Source of the DNA: Flavobacteriaceae bacterium
Lineage (GTDB): Bacteria; Bacteroidota; Bacteroidia; Flavobacteriales; Flavobacteriaceae
Assembly (NCBI GenBank): GCA_020627885.1
Contig: JAHDGB010000005.1
Coordinates: forward strand, 1 to 38,835
DNA: 38,835 nt
Direction of reading: 5' to 3'
The first letter of the stretch is position 1. Every line of letters starts with the position of its first letter. Shown one piece after another: positions 36,602 through 38,835 of the stretch. The notes beneath the pieces are model-generated. The model was not told the origin of the DNA and did not search any database. It saw only the letters and a list, made by a program, of their open reading frames with translations. Both the position numbers and the translations under genes were made by a program.

Positions 36602-37879
36602 ATGAATGATGACAAAGAAATATGGCTAAACGATTTAAAACGTAAAAGAGAAAAAGGGCCAACATTACACAAGGCCTCTTATTCAGAATTTAATGATGCA
36701 ACAAAATCGGTTCATGCAGGCCAATATAACGATCCTATTACTGGAGCTTTAGGAACTCCTATTTACCAGTGTTCTACATTTTATTTAAATGAAGATTCAT
36801 ATAAAGCTATAAAAGAAGGTCGTGGTAGAGATGAAATGATATATTCTAGATACGGTAATCCTTCTCAATGGAGTGTTCAAGAAAAACTATCTTCATTAGA
36901 AAATGCAGAAAGTTCTATTGTTTTTGCTTCAGGCATGTCTGCAATTTCTTCAACATTATTGGCTATGTTAGATAAAGGAAGCCATGTGGTGTCCTCAAGA
37001 GACATATATGGCGGAACTTATAACTTTTTATATGAAGATTTATTCCGTTATGGCATGTCGGTTACCTTTACCTCTCCTACTAACCTAAATGAAATAGAAG
37101 AAGCCATACAAGAAAATACTAAAGTTTTATATTTCGAAGCACTAACAAACCCTTTGTTAAAAATTACGCCATTAAAAAATTTAGTTGCTTTGGGTAAAAA
37201 ATATAACTTAAGAGTTATTATAGACAATACTTTTTTAACGTCTTATAATGTTAAACCTCTTAATTTAGGAGTCGATTTAGTCGTAAACTCCGCAACAAAA
37301 TACTTAAATGGACATTCTGATTTAATTGGAGGCACCGTTTCTGGATCTAGGAAACTGATAGATCGTATATGGCCACAAATGCTTAAAAACGGAGGTTCTA
37401 TGAACCCGCATAGCTGTTTCTTACTAGAACGTAGTTTAAAAACATTTGCTCTTAGAATGCGTACACATAATGAAAACGCGTTAAGACTAGCTAGTTATTT
37501 GGAAACCCATAAAAAAATTAAAAGAGTTTATTATCCAGGGATACCGTCTCATGAACAACACGATTTAGCTAAATCTCAAATGAAAGGCAAATATTCTGGA
37601 ATGATTAGCTTTGAAATTGAAGGCGGAAACAAAAACGCTCACAAATTATTAAGCCATTTAAAACTGCCAAAAGAAGCAACAAGTTTAGGTGGCGTAGAAA
37701 GTTTAATTTCTTTACCATATAACACCTCACAAGCTTCACTAACTAAAGAACAACAAAAAAGTATCGGTATAAATGAAGGCCTTGTTCGCTTATCGGTCGG
37801 TATCGAAGATATTGAAGATCTAATTACCGATTTTGAACAAGCAATTAATAATGTATTTAAAAAAGAACAGATATGCTAA
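36602..37879 (+). CDS. Cys/Met metabolism PLP-dependent enzyme (methionine gamma-lyase/cystathionine gamma-lyase type)
   Basis: 425 aa; YSRYGNPSQWSVQEKLSSLENAESSIVFASGMSAIS, VIIDNTFLTSYNVKPLNLGVDLVVNSATKYLNGHSDLIGG (PLP lysine). Confidence 0.94.
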   Translation: MNDDKEIWLNDLKRKREKGPTLHKASYSEFNDATKSVHAGQYNDPITGALGTPIYQCSTFYLNEDSYKAIKEGRGRDEMIYSRYGNPSQWSVQEKLSSLENAESSIVFASGMSAISSTLLAMLDKGSHVVSSRDIYGGTYNFLYEDLFRYGMSVTFTSPTNLNEIEEAIQENTKVLYFEALTNPLLKITPLKNLVALGKKYNLRVIIDNTFLTSYNVKPLNLGVDLVVNSATKYLNGHSDLIGGTVSGSRKLIDRIWPQMLKNGGSMNPHSCFLLERSLKTFALRMRTHNENALRLASYLETHKKIKRVYYPGIPSHEQHDLAKSQMKGKYSGMISFEIEGGNKNAHKLLSHLKLPKEATSLGGVESLISLPYNTSQASLTKEQQKSIGINEGLVRLSVGIEDIEDLITDFEQAINNVFKKEQIC

Positions 37880-38409
37880 ACAATATTAATATCGCAGGAT
37901 TGAGCGAATTTACTAACGAAGTAAAAGACGCACCAACTGAAGGAAAAGCAACATATGGAATTGCTCTAGATTGGGTTAGTGGAACAAAAACTAAAGTAAA
38001 AACTAAAAATATGATTTTAGGTAATCATAAAATAATAAGAGATTTTGAATTCGCTATAGACGAACCCTCTCAATTATTAGGTGTTAATCATGCGCCAAAC
38101 CCAGCCGAATACATGTTAGGTGGTTTAGCTGGTTGCATGGCAGTAACATTTATGGCTGGGGCAACAGCCATGAACATTGAGATTAACAAATTAAACATTG
38201 AAATTGATGGCGAACTAGATTTAAATGGATTTTTAGGAATAGACAACCAAGCAAATGTTGGTTTTCCTGAACTAAAATTTATTTTTAATGTAAAAGGCAA
38301 TGGATCGCAAGAACAATATAATAAGCTTATTGAACGTGTAATGAAGTACTCCCCTAATTTTAACACTATAAAAAATGAAGTAAAAATGATTGGAGAACTA
38401 AAAGCCTAA
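37873..38409 (+). CDS. OsmC family protein
   Basis: 178 aa; NPAEYMLGGLAGCMAVTFMAGATAMNIEINKL...YSPNFNTIKN; second OsmC Cys replaced by Ser. Confidence 0.9.
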   Translation: MLNNINIAGLSEFTNEVKDAPTEGKATYGIALDWVSGTKTKVKTKNMILGNHKIIRDFEFAIDEPSQLLGVNHAPNPAEYMLGGLAGCMAVTFMAGATAMNIEINKLNIEIDGELDLNGFLGIDNQANVGFPELKFIFNVKGNGSQEQYNKLIERVMKYSPNFNTIKNEVKMIGELKA

Positions 38410-38459
38410 CTCGTTCTTATACATAAGAACTGTTTGTTTTTTAGATAATATAATATTTT

Positions 38460-38835
38460 TTATATCCCTTTTAATCGTTCCCAAAATTTAGAAAACAATG
38501 CTTTAGTTGGGCGTTTACCTTGAAATTTTTTCATGTCCAAACGCTCTCCGTTTTTATACATTGTCAATTTAAAAACTGCTGAATTAGGATCATTAACATC
38601 GAAAAAAGGATAACGTAAATCTGTATATGTTATATTTTCTGAACCTTCAATTTTTTCAAGATTATAATAACCATTACTAAACCACGACATGGTTTGCATA
38701 TCTTTTTCTTCAATAGAAAGTAAATGGTGTCTTTTTGGCAACTTATGCCAATTTTTAAATGCGGCTTCATTATCTAAAACCGAATAAAAACTAGCATAAT
38801 AATAGTTTTCATCTTCAGCAATACCATACCATAAA
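38460..38835 (-). CDS. Metal-dependent hydrolase-like membrane protein (C-terminal part, runs off the window)
   Basis: The track starts at an internal TTG; the frame continues upstream as LWYGIAEDENYYYASFYSVLDNEAAFKNWHKLPKRHHLL... to the window edge. Confidence 0.6.
   Translation of the reverse strand, partial: LWYGIAEDENYYYASFYSVLDNEAAFKNWHKLPKRHHLLSIEEKDMQTMSWFSNGYYNLEKIEGSENITYTDLRYPFFDVNDPNSAVFKLTMYKNGERLDMKKFQGKRPTKALFSKFWERLKGI

Noticed and set aside
36602-37879. PLP enzyme as the missing ergothioneine C-S lyase for egtBD
   Set aside because: It belongs to the Cys/Met gamma-lyase family rather than the EgtE (class V aminotransferase-like) type, and an IS relic and a divergent regulator separate it from egtBD; possible but not supported.
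1-38835. CRISPR array, tRNA or rRNA genes
   Set aside because: No regularly spaced repeats, no cloverleaf with CCA-type end and no rRNA-like stretch were noticed by eye; a tRNAscan/CRISPR finder run would be needed to exclude them fully.

Overview
AT-rich window, most likely from the chromosome of a Bacteroidota/Flavobacteriia bacterium. This is inferred from protein flavour, TAnnTTTG-type -7 promoter elements and the gene families present; no search was run. Left part (0-12 kb, mostly minus strand): dihydrolipoamide dehydrogenase, an S41 peptidase, a polyamine cluster (arginine decarboxylase, agmatinase, deoxyhypusine-synthase-like protein) preceded by a hairpin-rich, apparently structured leader, and an aspartoacylase-like/ATP-grasp pair. 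Middle part (12.4-34.5 kb, almost entirely plus strand): a long run of oxidative-damage repair and redox genes. It holds two AraC regulators, MsrB, two canonical MsrA, one divergent MsrA-like protein, one MsrA pseudogene, a redoxin, a glutaredoxin-GNAT fusion, tandem haem-binding CYDCH proteins, a giant CcsBA cytochrome c maturation fusion, a cytochrome P460-type protein, SelO, an AhpD-like protein, an aldo/keto reductase, Dps, a hydrolase-OsmC fusion, EgtB and EgtD. It ends at a decayed IS3-type OrfA remnant. Right part (34.9-38.8 kb): an Lrp/AsnC regulator divergent from a flavin monooxygenase, a methionine-gamma-lyase-type enzyme and an OsmC protein. Several decayed genes missed by the ORF track are legible in the 'intergenic' DNA (RMD1/DUF155, MsrA, DM13, IS3 OrfA, two unknowns). 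The strongest candidates for something undescribed are the structured RNA upstream of speA and the methionine-sulfoxide/ergothioneine/P460 redox island as a unit.
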